Assembly: GCA_026874595.1 (NCBI GenBank)
Contig: CM049319.1
Coordinates: 1,929,501-1,993,500 of the forward strand
DNA from: Sipunculus nudus
Taxonomy: Eukaryota > Annelida > Sipuncula > Golfingiida > Sipunculidae
Direction: 5' to 3'
DNA length: 64,000 bases
How positions within the stretch are numbered: position 1 is the stretch's first letter; each line of letters opens with the position of its first letter. Shown here piece after piece: positions 12,300 through 25,100 of this stretch. The notes beneath the pieces are model-generated. The model had not been told where the DNA came from. It worked only from the letters and a program-made list of their open reading frames with translations, and made no database searches. Both the position numbers and the translations under genes were made by a program.

Positions 12300-15200
12300 G
12301 AAGATTGCTTCACAGGGACAAATGAAATATATTACCGTTGAAAGGAAGCCTTCGGTTATTAAAATGTGATTGTTGTCCAATTCATCTCCAAAAGTTAACA
12401 AATTATTCTTTTGGTGTTATCCAAAAGTTCCACAGAATTTCAGCAAACCCTGGTTGTAAAAATCACACACAGACAAACCGAAGGTAAATCATATTGCCTC
12501 TCGCCACCTGGCGGAGACATAAGAAGCTCTGTTAATTTCACAAGCGTTGGAATCTCGAAGGCTTCGTCAGGTGACTTGTTAAAAGTTCCGTTCGGCGACA
12601 TTCATATGCCGACACACACACTATGAATCCCTTTTGGTTTTGTTATAGTAATTTATAGGAAAAGTAAAAGTTATATCACATGTGGTGTAAGAACCCGGGG
12701 TCATAAGACTATCAGATTATCAGTACTAAGCGGCAATATAGCTGAGGATCGCCATAGATTGGAGAGCTCTGTTTTAGTGTCTATTATTATAACTAATGCT
12801 CAAGCGTTCACAGCCATCTAAAGCACATGCTGCGTTATTATAGAGCAATGTTCAGATCGCCAGATATGTAAGCGCCGTATCCGGCTTGGTCTGCTTTCAT
12901 ATATCATAATTCAATCCCGGCATGCCCCTGTAATACAGCTCTTATATCTAACGGACCGTTATGTACAGTCGGGATGTGTATCCTATGGTATATTGTTAAA
13001 CAGTTAATAAAAAAACACAGCTGTCCTCGTGGGCCATCACAACGCACAAGGCCTGTACATCCGGGTAGGTAAGCTGCATGTTATTTCTTAACTGTTGTGT
13101 TTCATTTTGGTCTGTACAATTTAACATTCATTTAAACATATTTATGGTATAGATTTGCCCGGATTTTAAACCTATATTATATCAATATTTATTATCCTCT
13201 TAAACGGTAGTAAATAATGTTATTAAATATAGTAGCACCAACGGATATGTAAAGCCAAAATGTAGAAGTAACGGTAATTAAAAGATTTTCAGCGAGTTAT
13301 GATGCTCTTTTTCCGGTATAAGGCAACATGCAGTTAGGTGTATGTCGCTATAAGGTTGTCAACACGACTGAGAATGACAGATTGATGAGGACATTGATTT
13401 AATGCTGGTAGTTTTAAACAGAACCAAGTTCCCTCCCCGGGCTTTTAAAGATGCCGATGTTACAATTATCCCTATATAATAGTGTCTGCTATCAAAACTG
13501 GTGGTTTATTTTGTGTATAAAGCCCGGTACTGTGAGTTGGCATCATATCTTTATCTATATATGTTCTTGTTCACAGTTCCGTTGCACCGCGTTGTGGCGG
13601 CTATGGGCGTATATAATGTTATATCACCTGCGTAACGTTTTTTTTTATAATTACGTGCCCATGAACCGTGACTCCTGTATATGAGGCACCAGGTTTGCCG
13701 AATTGCAGTATGGGATTATGATATTTAGGGACCACGCTAGACTGGTATAGGTATTTTAAATGTAATAAATATAGTTAGCTTATAAAATTGTTACACCAAG
13801 GCAAGTCTTAATGTTTTTACAAGATAGGTGGTCTGACAAGCTCACACGCAAACATCTCCACACACGGATGTACGCGTGAATAGCCATAATGAACATTAAA
13901 ATATATACGCGTGTCGAATTATTGATAAATGGTTTAGGCAAGAAACGTCTGACTAAAATAAATGTACGTGACGTGTGGTCGGTTATACCACGAGTGCGCT
14001 ATACCTCCATGATTATACGTACAAATATGTGTACATGTGTTTGTCCTTTCCCTTGTCCAGAATTATGGACCCGCCCTTTCACGGGCGTTCTGTGGTTATA
14101 TTGAATTTACGTAATGCCCATGTTAACACCAATCTGTATCAAACATTTTGAGTCTATGCCAAGTGATACGTAAATCGTTTACGATCAACTATTTTGTCCC
14201 CGGGGCATCACTGTAATTTCCTATACGTCGCTGGCTTGAGCTAGAGACCCCGCGTGTCCCATTGACTGTGTTATTTCCTGGGTTGGATCAGCTTGGGTTA
14301 AGCGTCGTCGTTAATCGTGGCTTAGCGACTTTAGGGATCTAAATATCGACACTTTCTGGTTGTTTATTGATGTGTCTTTATCACTCCGTTTTGGGATTTC
14401 TCCTCTAATGATACTTTCCGTTTCTGATAAGTCTAAACGTATATTAATTCTGGCCTAAACAATATGTTGGTCAGTATATAAGAACATTTTTTGTTGTCTT
14501 TTACCGCCCCCTCAGATTCCTCATGAATTGATTGTGTGAGGGAAGGGGTGTGATTTGAAAACGTTAATTGTAATGAAATGTTATTCGATTAACATTAATC
14601 CATATGAAATACGATTGGAACTTTTTTTTTCAAATAATATAAAGATATATACCCGTTATTACATCTATTGAATTTTAACAAAATTACACTAAACAGCGAT
14701 AAAAAAAATTGAATGATGGACATCAGCCTGGGAATTGGTTGACGCCCAGAGGCTTCTGGCGTAACACTACACCATAACGTGACTTTCAATTGAGATCCGC
14801 CTTTGGTAAACATGCATTATTTATGTCACTACAGATAAAGCAGAAAGAGCCCGCCCAAGTACCTCAAGTATTAAATACTCAGGTTATGGCACACGTCGAT
14901 GTATCTGCTATACAACAATATAATCGCAGTCGTTTTGTCAGAAGTGAATCAGAAGGTAAAAATCTAGGGACCTACCAAAACCTCACGACATTTCCGTGGA
15001 ATAAGAATAAGAAAGTGAAGATACATAATTCACATTAATACATGCATGCGTACATTCTTCTGTATATAAATGCGCATGTGTGCAAAAATGCATGTAGTTA
15101 GCATATATATGTGTTTATATATGTAAAATGTTCAGTTTTATATTGTGTAACACGCCGGTTTTAACACTAACAATTACACATACACAATGGACAGAGTTCA

Positions 15201-16110
15201 TTATATCATATACAGGTGTAATACCTTTCACGTGTATCACACCTGGGAACATTAGACCAGTTAAAGCTGATCTAAATCATTAGACAGCACAGCGCGTCCG
15301 GCCGTAAATATTATATACCTGAGTCACACGCCGTTATACGACGTTTCTCAGCGTCACAGTAGAGCCTCTTTTTCACATCCCGGTACCCGCGCGTCAGGAG
15401 GCACATTCCCAGGTAATAACGTGAACATCGAGAAGTGGCGGCAATTACACGGCTCTGATTAAGTACAGTTTTTATCCTCATCTTGAATTCTTTGTGGCGT
15501 GTGTTCACAAATTCCGCCGACATGTACAGGCGATTTTTATCGTGACTCATTCATAAAGGCAGATTGTCAAGGCGGACCTAATATTTTAATAGACATAAAA
15601 ATCAGGCTCAGACTCCAACGAAGTCAAGGTTTTTATATCTCAAGCCCCTTGAGTTGTTCTTCAAAGTAGGTCCTTCAGGGTTTCCTCGTAAAAATTAATA
15701 TGAGGAGTCGCTTAATGCAATATTGATATAATCAATACTTCTTGTGTCATATATGTTCCTGCTGGGAGCAATACTACTTGCCAGCTGTTTTGTGTGTATA
15801 GTCAGGCTTTGTATATACAGTACAATACATGATCGATAAATGTACAAACAACAATTGGGGTAATAAACTTTTCCCATTTGATGAAAATACAATGTCATGT
15901 GTATAATGTTTGTTTCTTATTTATGTTTCTGAGGTGCACGCTGAAGCTACACATAATACTAAGTATCACTGTAAATGTTATACACATCGACTCACCTTGA
16001 CTTCATATAAACTAACGTTCTACTTATCTAATGGTGATAAATGTGTGTTTATACATGCTATCTTCATGTGTTTTAATTTGGTTCCTTCTTTGGGTGTACC
16101 AGTTTGACTT
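12300..16110. other. Non-coding stretch
   Basis: No gene supported. The short - strand open frame at 15311-15550 has unremarkable composition and no splice or domain support. No tRNA-like, rRNA-like or long repeat structure was noticed. Confidence 0.4.
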
Positions 16111-16119
16111 CATATCCTA

Positions 16120-16460
16120 CAGGGTTTGGGCCAGGTACAAGTAAAAGTACCTAGGTACAGGTACAGGTACTTGTGAATTGGCTAGGTACAGGTACATTTA
16201 TTTTAGGAAATAGCGGCATAAATTCACGTATATGCAAGTTAACATGCCTTTTTTTCTATCAAACAATATTGAAGTCATTTGCTAAAGCATATTTATTGAG
16301 AATTTATTATTATAATTCTAAAAGAGAAAAAACACTTAAAAAAACTTAAAATATTAAAATGTACCTGGAGTACCTTGAACCAGGTACAGGTACAAGGTAC
16401 TTCCTACTCCTGACCGGCAGGTACAGGTCATGTTCTCTGAAATGTGTACCTAGGTACCAT
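16120..16460. repeat. GTAC-rich dispersed repeat
   Basis: Clusters of GGTAC/GTACC (for example CCTAGGTACAGGTACAGGTA) occur at both ends of a roughly 340-bp block (16130-16195 and 16360-16460). They surround an AT-rich centre. Paired clusters of short inverted motifs at both ends are typical of non-autonomous DNA transposons. I could not fix the boundaries or a target-site duplication. Confidence 0.5.
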
Positions 16461-17560
16461 CCGGGTATAGTTGGCCACTAGTTCCTCGCGGAAAGTCAGA
16501 CCGTCCTGATGCCACAGTCAGTCATCTCGTGCCCTCTTATGAATTCTTCTGCCGTCTTTTGATTATCGCCTGGCTCAGCAACCTTCTCCTGTCTCGTACA
16601 TTCTGAATACTATCCCGAATCAGCGAAAATCCCCAATAAGGGGAACCCTGCTGCTGTTTTATCGAACCGATAGCTACCAGTGCAGGATAACAGAAGTCAT
16701 ACACGTTAATCATGATCTCTGCTACGGAAGAGCAAACCATATTTCAAGCGTTATCTTTATTCAAACTCTACGAAAATGTTTGTATAGGAAAATGAAAAAT
16801 TTAATATTAGCTACATCATCATAATCGGGTGCCAGTGCACGCATATTAAAAGAAATTGGAAAGGAATCGTGTTACCACCATGCAGATCAGGTATCAGGGA
16901 ATTCTATAATAGGGTTTACTTGAGGAAATAATGATTTATGCATGTAGAAATAAAGTTTCACAGGAAATGTGTGAATGCTTGTGCTATGACCTTTAGCGTT
17001 TACTTTCCTTTGTGTTATCATGTAGTCGAGGTTGTGAAGATTTCAGTGTTATTAAGATTTCAGTGTTATTAAGCTTGCCAGCTGTTAGACGAACTTTGGC
17101 AGACGCCCTGATACGACGTACAGCGTTTTTAAAACCGCTTGAAAATATTGATATAGGTACCGGTTGCACCGCAGTTTGACTGGCTTCCATGACAGCAGTG
17201 ACTATGGGAGATCACGTTCTCTGTATTTTTGCCAATCCGTCTGTCAAATAAAGAAGACACTAGAGTTGACTCTTTTCTGGCAAAGTAACTGTTCGTTAGA
17301 ATAAACAGTGTAATAACCGTTACACATCGTTATCTCATCTGCCAACATCAGGACCGCAGAAAGCGAGGAGGTTGGCGGATGACCTAGGTTTTACCAGATT
17401 GCTTGTTGAGGATATAGATAATGGCAATATTCTTTAATACCTACGATCATATTATAATGAATTCATGATGGTTAAGTAATTGACTTGTGACTGGTGAAGG
17501 ACTGGTGATCAGTATGGCGTAAAGCACAACACATGGTTGTTTGCGGATTGTATATTTGTA

Positions 17561-17695
17561 GAAGGGGTCTTATCACCCATAAAGCATGTTGAATTAATAC
17601 GAAAAATAGCGTCTTCTCTTAGAAATTGAATTCTGCCATAAATTGCCCGTTGGCTAACTCCTGTACACGAGTGTTTAAAGAAGGAGACCGGGTGT
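17561..17695. mobile_element. Fragment of the MITE family seen at 6500
   Basis: The sequence from GAAGGGGTCTTATCACCC through ACCGGGTG aligns by eye with 6498-6655. Shared blocks include AGCATGTTGA, ACGAAAAAT, CTAACTCCTGTA (CTTACTCCTGTA in the other copy) and ACGAGTGTT. Only the left part is present and no right end was found, so this is a truncated copy. Confidence 0.55.
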
Positions 17696-17699
17696 AATA

Positions 17700-19038
17700 C
17701 ATTATTAATGACGGTATTACCGTTTTTGTTTGTTCAGTGAATCACCGTTAGTTATAAATTTCTCTGTTTATCCTCGGGTAATGATATTGATTCAAAGTAT
17801 GGTTTATGCAGTAATTGCATTGTAAGGGCTGAAATAAATTTAAGCATGAGAAACAGTTGAAAAATATCATTCGTCGAAAAAAAACAGTAGATGGCACTGA
17901 GAAACAAACGGGTATTACCGTAAAGAACGGTTATCACAGTTCAAAATGGGCGCCCGAACATAACATTATAATCATATCTTGTACCTGGGTGCTCGCGCTC
18001 AGGTCAGTGTCACATACTGCCATAAGTACCTAGCAAGGTGATTAAAGACGAAAATAGTTACCAAAGAAGCCCATGTGAACGTAATTATTTTCGGAAGGAT
18101 TCGAAAATAAAGGAAGAATTGAGATACAGCAGTCTGTCACTGTCTTTGTCACCTGACCACTTAGTGTTACTGTACCAGCCACTTTGTTGAGACCACTCGG
18201 TCGATCGGCTTGCTTTGTGTGTGTGCTATTTCTCGTTACCTGCGGGACACCTCTCTGTCTATCACTATCATCACTCAACTGCAGCGTCTACAGGTACCCG
18301 AGTGATGTATAATGACTGTGGCTAAGGTCATCAGGTACAAATCACAGTCAGGGTCCTACTCTGTCCGTCGGGGGCGCTTCTTGTCAGGGATACAGAACAC
18401 TTCTGTATGTACTATATATCAACATAAACAGATCCATATACAACAGTTACCGTTGTTGAGTCTGTGCGTTAACACAACGGAAATTATGACAACAATAGAT
18501 ACTTGATGTTATACCAGTACCATATTACATTTACAGCTTCAGACATTACTTGGTATTATATTATATATATCTTTTTTACATAAGGACTGTCAAACAAACT
18601 GGAAATACAGTTCTATGTAGTCCTATAAAAAAAAGCTGGTAGTGGGCTGGGGCCTACCTACATGGCCGTATTAGTGGCCTTTTCTTATTGAACATTTATA
18701 ATTAGAAGTGAATTCGTAGGCGACTCGCCCAGGATATTGCTTAGTGTAGAGTGGAAGTCGCCGTGGTCAGGAAGTCGTTTAGTGCATTTGAGTACAACTT
18801 GATTAGCTGATTTATTTTTATGCTTATCACACATTATTAATATATGAATAACACATACGAAGAGTGTGTGTGCGCGTGTATTATATTCCTGTAAGGATAC
18901 ACGTGGTGGAAATAAACGGAACATGTCTTTGTCGTGTTGTTACGGACATTGCTAAGATGTTAGGGTTTGGACTGTCAGTGTTACTGCATGTAAATAGATA
19001 TTGTTTATTGTAATATTAAACAGCAGCTTTGCTTTCAG
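17700..19038. other. Upstream region of the calponin-like gene
   Basis: No coding exon visible. A splice acceptor at 19037-19038 opens the first coding exon, so the promoter and 5' UTR exon must lie upstream. No donor or TATA element here is convincing enough to name. Confidence 0.35.
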
Positions 19039-19054
19039 ATTCCCTGTGGTAACC

Positions 19055-19105
19055 ATGGCAAGTCGACCAGCCGCGTTTGGACTGACAGCTGAAGTTAATG
19101 AGAAG
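19055..19105 (+). CDS. Calponin-like exon 1 (coding part)
   Basis: Encodes MASRPAAFGLTAEVNEK (residues 1-17), the N-terminal lead of MP20/myophilin proteins before the CH domain. An acceptor (GCTTTCAG, ending at 19038) precedes it. The donor is GAGAAG|GTAATA with GT at 19106, and the exon ends in phase 0. The ATG lies in a good Kozak context (AACCATGG). Confidence 0.85.
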
Positions 19106-22100
19106 GTAATATTATAGGCAATATTATAATAATCTGAAAAAAAGTTGACCCTGAACTTTCACTAAAACATTGGTTGAATGATCAGAATTATAACCAATTA
19201 TGGAAAAAGAAAACGCAGTTAATATCAGTTAATACTGTACTAATTTTTATCATGATAAACATGGTCACGTGATCATTTGTTGCCGCTGCCTACGTGATTA
19301 TACAGATTTGTGGGCGGGGTTAGGGGGAGGGAGGGGGATGGGAGGGGGGGGGGGGGTTATTAGAGGGGAGTGTATTTTCCTTCGAAAAATAAAAAAAAAA
19401 CTTTACCGGAATATACATTTCCATATCACTGTAAAAAGATATTTTTGTTTTAAACTATCATGGACTTACACTAACAGTTATAGTAGTAATCATAAAATCA
19501 CAAACTGCAGAATATAACAAGGGAACATATCATGAGAATTATGCCTTAAATCACTTTTATAAGAAGTTTCCGCAGATTTTGATGAATTTTGCAGAATTTT
19601 AATGGAATTTTAAACTGTTTATTGAATGTGTATTATACGGTTAAGTACAAAATGTTCATATGAATTCATAAGGTCCATAGTCCCTTGTTTAAAGCCTAGT
19701 TAAAGTTAATGAATAAAATATCCAGTTTTTTAAATTGTCACCATTCCACATAGCTGTTCTGCAACATTGGTGATAACATTTTTAAAGAAAGATTTATGTG
19801 GAACTTCCTACAATGGATTCAAATTGCTAGGTGCTGCTACCTGACGATTGGAAAAGGTACCAATTATTCTTCTTGCCTGACTGCGAGCTCTGTTCAACTT
19901 TGTCTCAGAAATTAATGAAGTTAATGTTGGGTTTGCATTTTATAATGGTGTATACACATACATATACACACACAAATACGTGCATACCTTGCAGATACAC
20001 ACATGCATACAAAAACAATGTGAATGTTATTCAGCTGAATATTAGTAGTTTAATCACACCAAGATTTGTCTGGGTACACTGGTTAAGCTGTCAAGCACGA
20101 CGTGTCCGATATAACGTTAACGGGCGATCCAGAACCTTTGTTAACTTTGTATGATAACTATGTTATTGTAGATGAAGAAAATTAATCCGTTTTTTTAGCC
20201 GTATAAAGACTGACATTGTTCTATCCTGTAAGTGTGAATATTCAATTATGCATATGTACATACGCGCACGCACCATAATATATTTAATTTATAAATTGTT
20301 ATAACTGACGGTGGCACGTAATCTATAAATTATCATAACTTACGGTGGCACTTGATCTATAAATTATTATAACTGACGGTGGCACGTAATCTATAAATTA
20401 TTATTACTGACGGTGGCACGTAATCTATAAATTATTATAACTGACGGTGGCACGTAATCTATAAATTATCATAACTGACGGTGGCACTTGATCTATAAAT
20501 TATCATAACTGACGGTGGCACTTGATCTATAAATTATCATAACTTACGGTGGCACTTGATCTATAAATTATTATAACTGACGGTGGCACGTAATCTATAA
20601 GTTATTATAACTGACGGTGGCATGTAATCTATAAATTATTGTAACTGACGGTTGCACGTAATCTATAAATTATTACAACTGACGGTGGCACGTAATCTAT
20701 AAATTATCATAACTGACGGTGGCACGTAATCTATAAATTATCATAACTGACGGTGGCACTTGATCTATAAATTATCATAACTGACGGTGGCACGTAATCG
20801 TTGTCACGCAGCTACTCTGTTGTCTCGCATCGGAAATGCCCATTTTCAAACTTAGTGTCGGAAACTATGCCAAGTGTCCAAATGGGATCATTTCCTTAAT
20901 ATTTTAACCCCAAATCCGGATAATATTACCATTATTTGCGAAATTTCGTGAACTATACATCGCAGCGCCAGCTGTCAGAAACTATACGCAAGTGTATCCA
21001 GCTGATGAATTCGGGCTGGCCGAAGTCGCGCGGACCTGTTCCAACGAACGAGTAACATTCTAGTCGGGCAGTAACGATGCATTCTCTCACGACATGATAC
21101 GTACCTCGGTACTGTACTCACCTTATGATAACATATATTTCAAAACCACAGTACAAATTGATATACAAACGATTAGCCAGTAAACTGCCGTTCAACTTGT
21201 TCGTACGAATTACTTTCACCTAAGATGTCTAAATGAGAGATCATTTTCTTTTGTAATGTAACTTTCCAGCAAATGACTAACATCGTCAGTTCGACAAATG
21301 GACATCCGATGACACCAGTGCAGTAATTGTCGTTGTATCGCGATGTATCAGTTCACTCTACATGCTAGTATTTATAAATAATGGAAATATTAAAGAACTT
21401 ATTTGTATCATATATTGTTATTAAAATGACACGATGATGTTAATTTCAGGTGCGGGGCAAGTATGACCTGGATCAGGAACAACAAGCCATGGACTGGATG
21501 ACGGCAGTTATCGGAGAACAGATCAGTGGGGTAAGTCACGTGACGTGTCGGCAGTTATCGGAGAACAGATCAGTGGGGAAAGTCACGTGACATGTCGACA
21601 GTTATCTGTAAGCAGATATGTGGGGTAAGGCACGTGACGTGTCGGCAGTTATCTGGGAGCAGATCAGATGGGCTAATTCATGTGACATGTCGGCAGTTAT
21701 CAGGGAACAGATCGATGGGGTTAGTCACGTGACCGGTTGCCGGATCAGTAGGTCGATGAGAGTGTCATGGGATGGATTCATTTTTATACGCACTCTATGA
21801 CCGGACGTACTATGGTATACCCGCGGTCCGTCCGTCTGTCCGCCATTCAGTTCGTTAACTTTTATTGTTGCCGCGAAAACTATCCAGGGCTTGGAGGGAT
21901 TTCACGAAAACTCACCATAACTACTTACCGATAGATTTTCTCGCCCCAGTTCGATTATTGGCAAAATCAACGCATATTTAATAAGGTCAGAGGTCACCTG
22001 GCTACTTTGTGGTGTTGCCGCGATAACTTGCGAGGAATATGATGAATTTTGATATAACTACAGAAATATTAATCAAAAAAATATTTCGCGTAAGTTCTAT

Positions 22101-25100
22101 TTGCAGTAAAACCCACGCATATTTAATGAGGTCAGGATCACCACATTTTGGAGGCACCATGGTGAAAAAATCTTTTGGTTTTTCATGAAACTCATTATAC
22201 ATGTTTACCAATAGAGTTATTCACCTCAGGTTAATTCTCAGTAAAATTCACGCATATTTAAGGATGTCGGAGTTCACGAGGCTGCTTTGTACAGGCCAAT
22301 TTGTGTTGTCGCTGCGATATAATGGCGACATATAATACAAGAAATATAATGGATTTTGATAAAACTCAATAGATGTATTAATCAGTATAATATCTTACCT
22401 TAGTTCGATTTCCAGTAAATATCAATGCATATTTAATGAGGTCAGACGTCACCACAAATTGATGGCACCGTGATTACTGTTGGATTTTCACCAAACTCAT
22501 TATAAGTTTTAACCAAGGCCGTTTCACACCTGAAATATATACTCAGAAAAATTAACGCATATTTAATGAGGTCAGAGATCACAAGATAAACGACGGGCGT
22601 ATCAAGCACCATTTGCGATTCTCTTGTTAAAAGCAGGATTTATTAGAAATGATATTAGCACTGCCAATTTATCATTTTCTCACATAAACCCACATAGGCG
22701 TTATATCTTTATACTTTGATAATTACTGATTTTCGACGGTAAATTTCAATATTATGACTGAATTTCATTTTTCTAACCATTATGAAAATAACTTAAAATT
22801 TCCAGCATGTTTGCTTAAAATATAATTTTGTACAATGACGTCATAAATAAGGCATCGACTTTGTCTTCTAAATAAATCCAATAAATAATGCAGAATACAT
22901 ATGCCAATGTTTATGCATTAGCCTTATTGGTAGCTTTATACTTATTAAATAAGTATAAATTATATAAGATTAAAAGCTGACATGTTCATATGACATATGA
23001 AAGACATAATGATTTTGTTTGACAGTACCAGTCACGTGGCGGTTGGGATGCCGTCCATGAAGCTCTGAAGGACGGAGTCTACTTGTGCAAGTGAGTGGTC
23101 CATCGTCTGTCACATCTTCTGCGGGGTTACATTGACCCTTCGATGAATATACATAAGCATTATACAGGGTTATAAATAAAAGTTTGATAAACATGTAGTG
23201 ATAAACCTGTACTAAAAACACATGGGTAATTTCCCTCGCATATAGTGTATCTTCTGATGCATATAGAAATTCTTTTTTTTCTGCCTGTTATGTTGTCTGT
23301 GTATGTTTTAATGCTTTCTCAAAAGCTAAGATAAATTTTAGAGGTGGGTCGATCTTTTTGCATGGAATAATGTAAACAAGACACCAGCCACATTTGTCGT
23401 CCGGTTAAAGAGCAAGTCTTCCAGGCCATAGTACTTACATAATAGATCACGTTTGGTAATAGATCACATTTGGTTAAATTCAAAGTCTGAATGGCGAGGT
23501 ACCTGTTGATGTCGTATGTATAAATCTCATGTCTCTTTAAAAAAATGCTGCCTTTTCTGACGAGCTAAATATTACCTGGATGAGATTAAATCAATTAACA
23601 TTCGAGGTTGATATCGGCATTGACGGGTTCCCCTGTCAAGTTCAACACGAGCAAGATGGCGTTCAAACAGATGGAGAACATCGGGAAATTCCTGTCGGAG
23701 GCCGAGAAATACGGAGTTGCCAAGGGCGACCTGTTCCAGACAGTGGACCTGTACGAGAGTCAAAACATGACGCAGGTTATCTTAGCAATCCACGCGCTGG
23801 GACGCAAGGTAGGTCGTCTTGATCTATCTGATACCATATCTTGTTATACACTGGTTTCATAATAACTCGTATATTTAGGTCGATTGTGCTTATAGTCAGA
23901 AATATAATGATTATAATTTATTCTTGGTTTAATGAGTTATTATATATTTTATGCTTGGCCTAAATATGATATATTTTTTAGACAAAAATAATATATATAT
24001 AATATATTTGCTCTGTTTCTTAGCTCTTACATTTATTTTAAATTGGTTAAGCTGGATAACAAACACCAGTACGGCTTGTAGGAATATCAAACATATAGAC
24101 AATAGTTTATATTCAGCATTGTTATATATGATGGAATTTCGTCATTCCTGTTAAGTCAGTAACTTGATTGATAATGTTGACCTTCGTGATAAACAGGTTT
24201 CAGTTCATCTTGGCAAACAGAGTGGGATCATTATCACATCTAAAACACTGAATATACTTGATTCAATTTTTTAAAATGTTAATTTCAAAATCTCATGTTA
24301 GGGTTTTTCTGGCCTTTTGCTGACCGTGCATTATAATAGCACTCGTTCAGCATCTGCTTGGCTTGCACTTACTGTGATTAGCTTCATATTCGCGGGTTTA
24401 GTATTTCAAGGGTTTCGTTTTCCAGTGTATCGCGAGGTCATATTTTCGTGATTTTATCATATAGTAAATAACACACAGCATATATATTATTATATGAATC
24501 ATTTTATATGCGCAGAAACTCCTAAGAATCTGCAAGGGAAATTTCTTTTTCATGATAGGCAGATTCACGAGATAACGAGTTTTGGTTATGTATGATATTA
24601 ATCTTGTTTTGACTCGGGATGCTACAGGCCTATATATGTAATGAACGTGAGATGCCATGAGGCACAGTCAAAATCAATGTTCCAAAAGTAGAAATGGAAT
24701 GTCTTATTCACATGTGAAGATTTGATTTAAGTGATAATTTTCCTCTCGCAAATATCGCGAATTTTAAACACTCGCGAACTTAAAGCTAACCACAGTCTAT
24801 ATAGCCATGCAAAAAAAAACACGGGCCGTGGGGGATCTAATAGACCAGATTAGTTATAGAGCCTGACTATGTATGATACATGATAATTAAAATAATCTCA
24901 TCAAAGAATTATGTGCTTTTCCGGGAGAAATTTCATTATTATTATGCATAGGGTTAAATAATAATTACACTGATTTTCATCTTTTGTGATTTCATACTCC
25001 AAGGAATAAAATAAAAATTTACTTTTTACCTTCTAATATATGTTTTACTTTGCATATGTGGTGTCCTTATGAAACCTTTTCTGAAATACTTTAAAGATTA

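Noticed and set aside
20305..20800. CRISPR-like appearance of regularly spaced repeats
   Set aside because: The whole 34-bp unit repeats with no unique spacers, and the setting is a eukaryotic intron.
23580..23822. 80-codon open frame overlapping calponin-like exon 4
   Set aside because: It is an alternative reading frame of a clear CH-domain exon.
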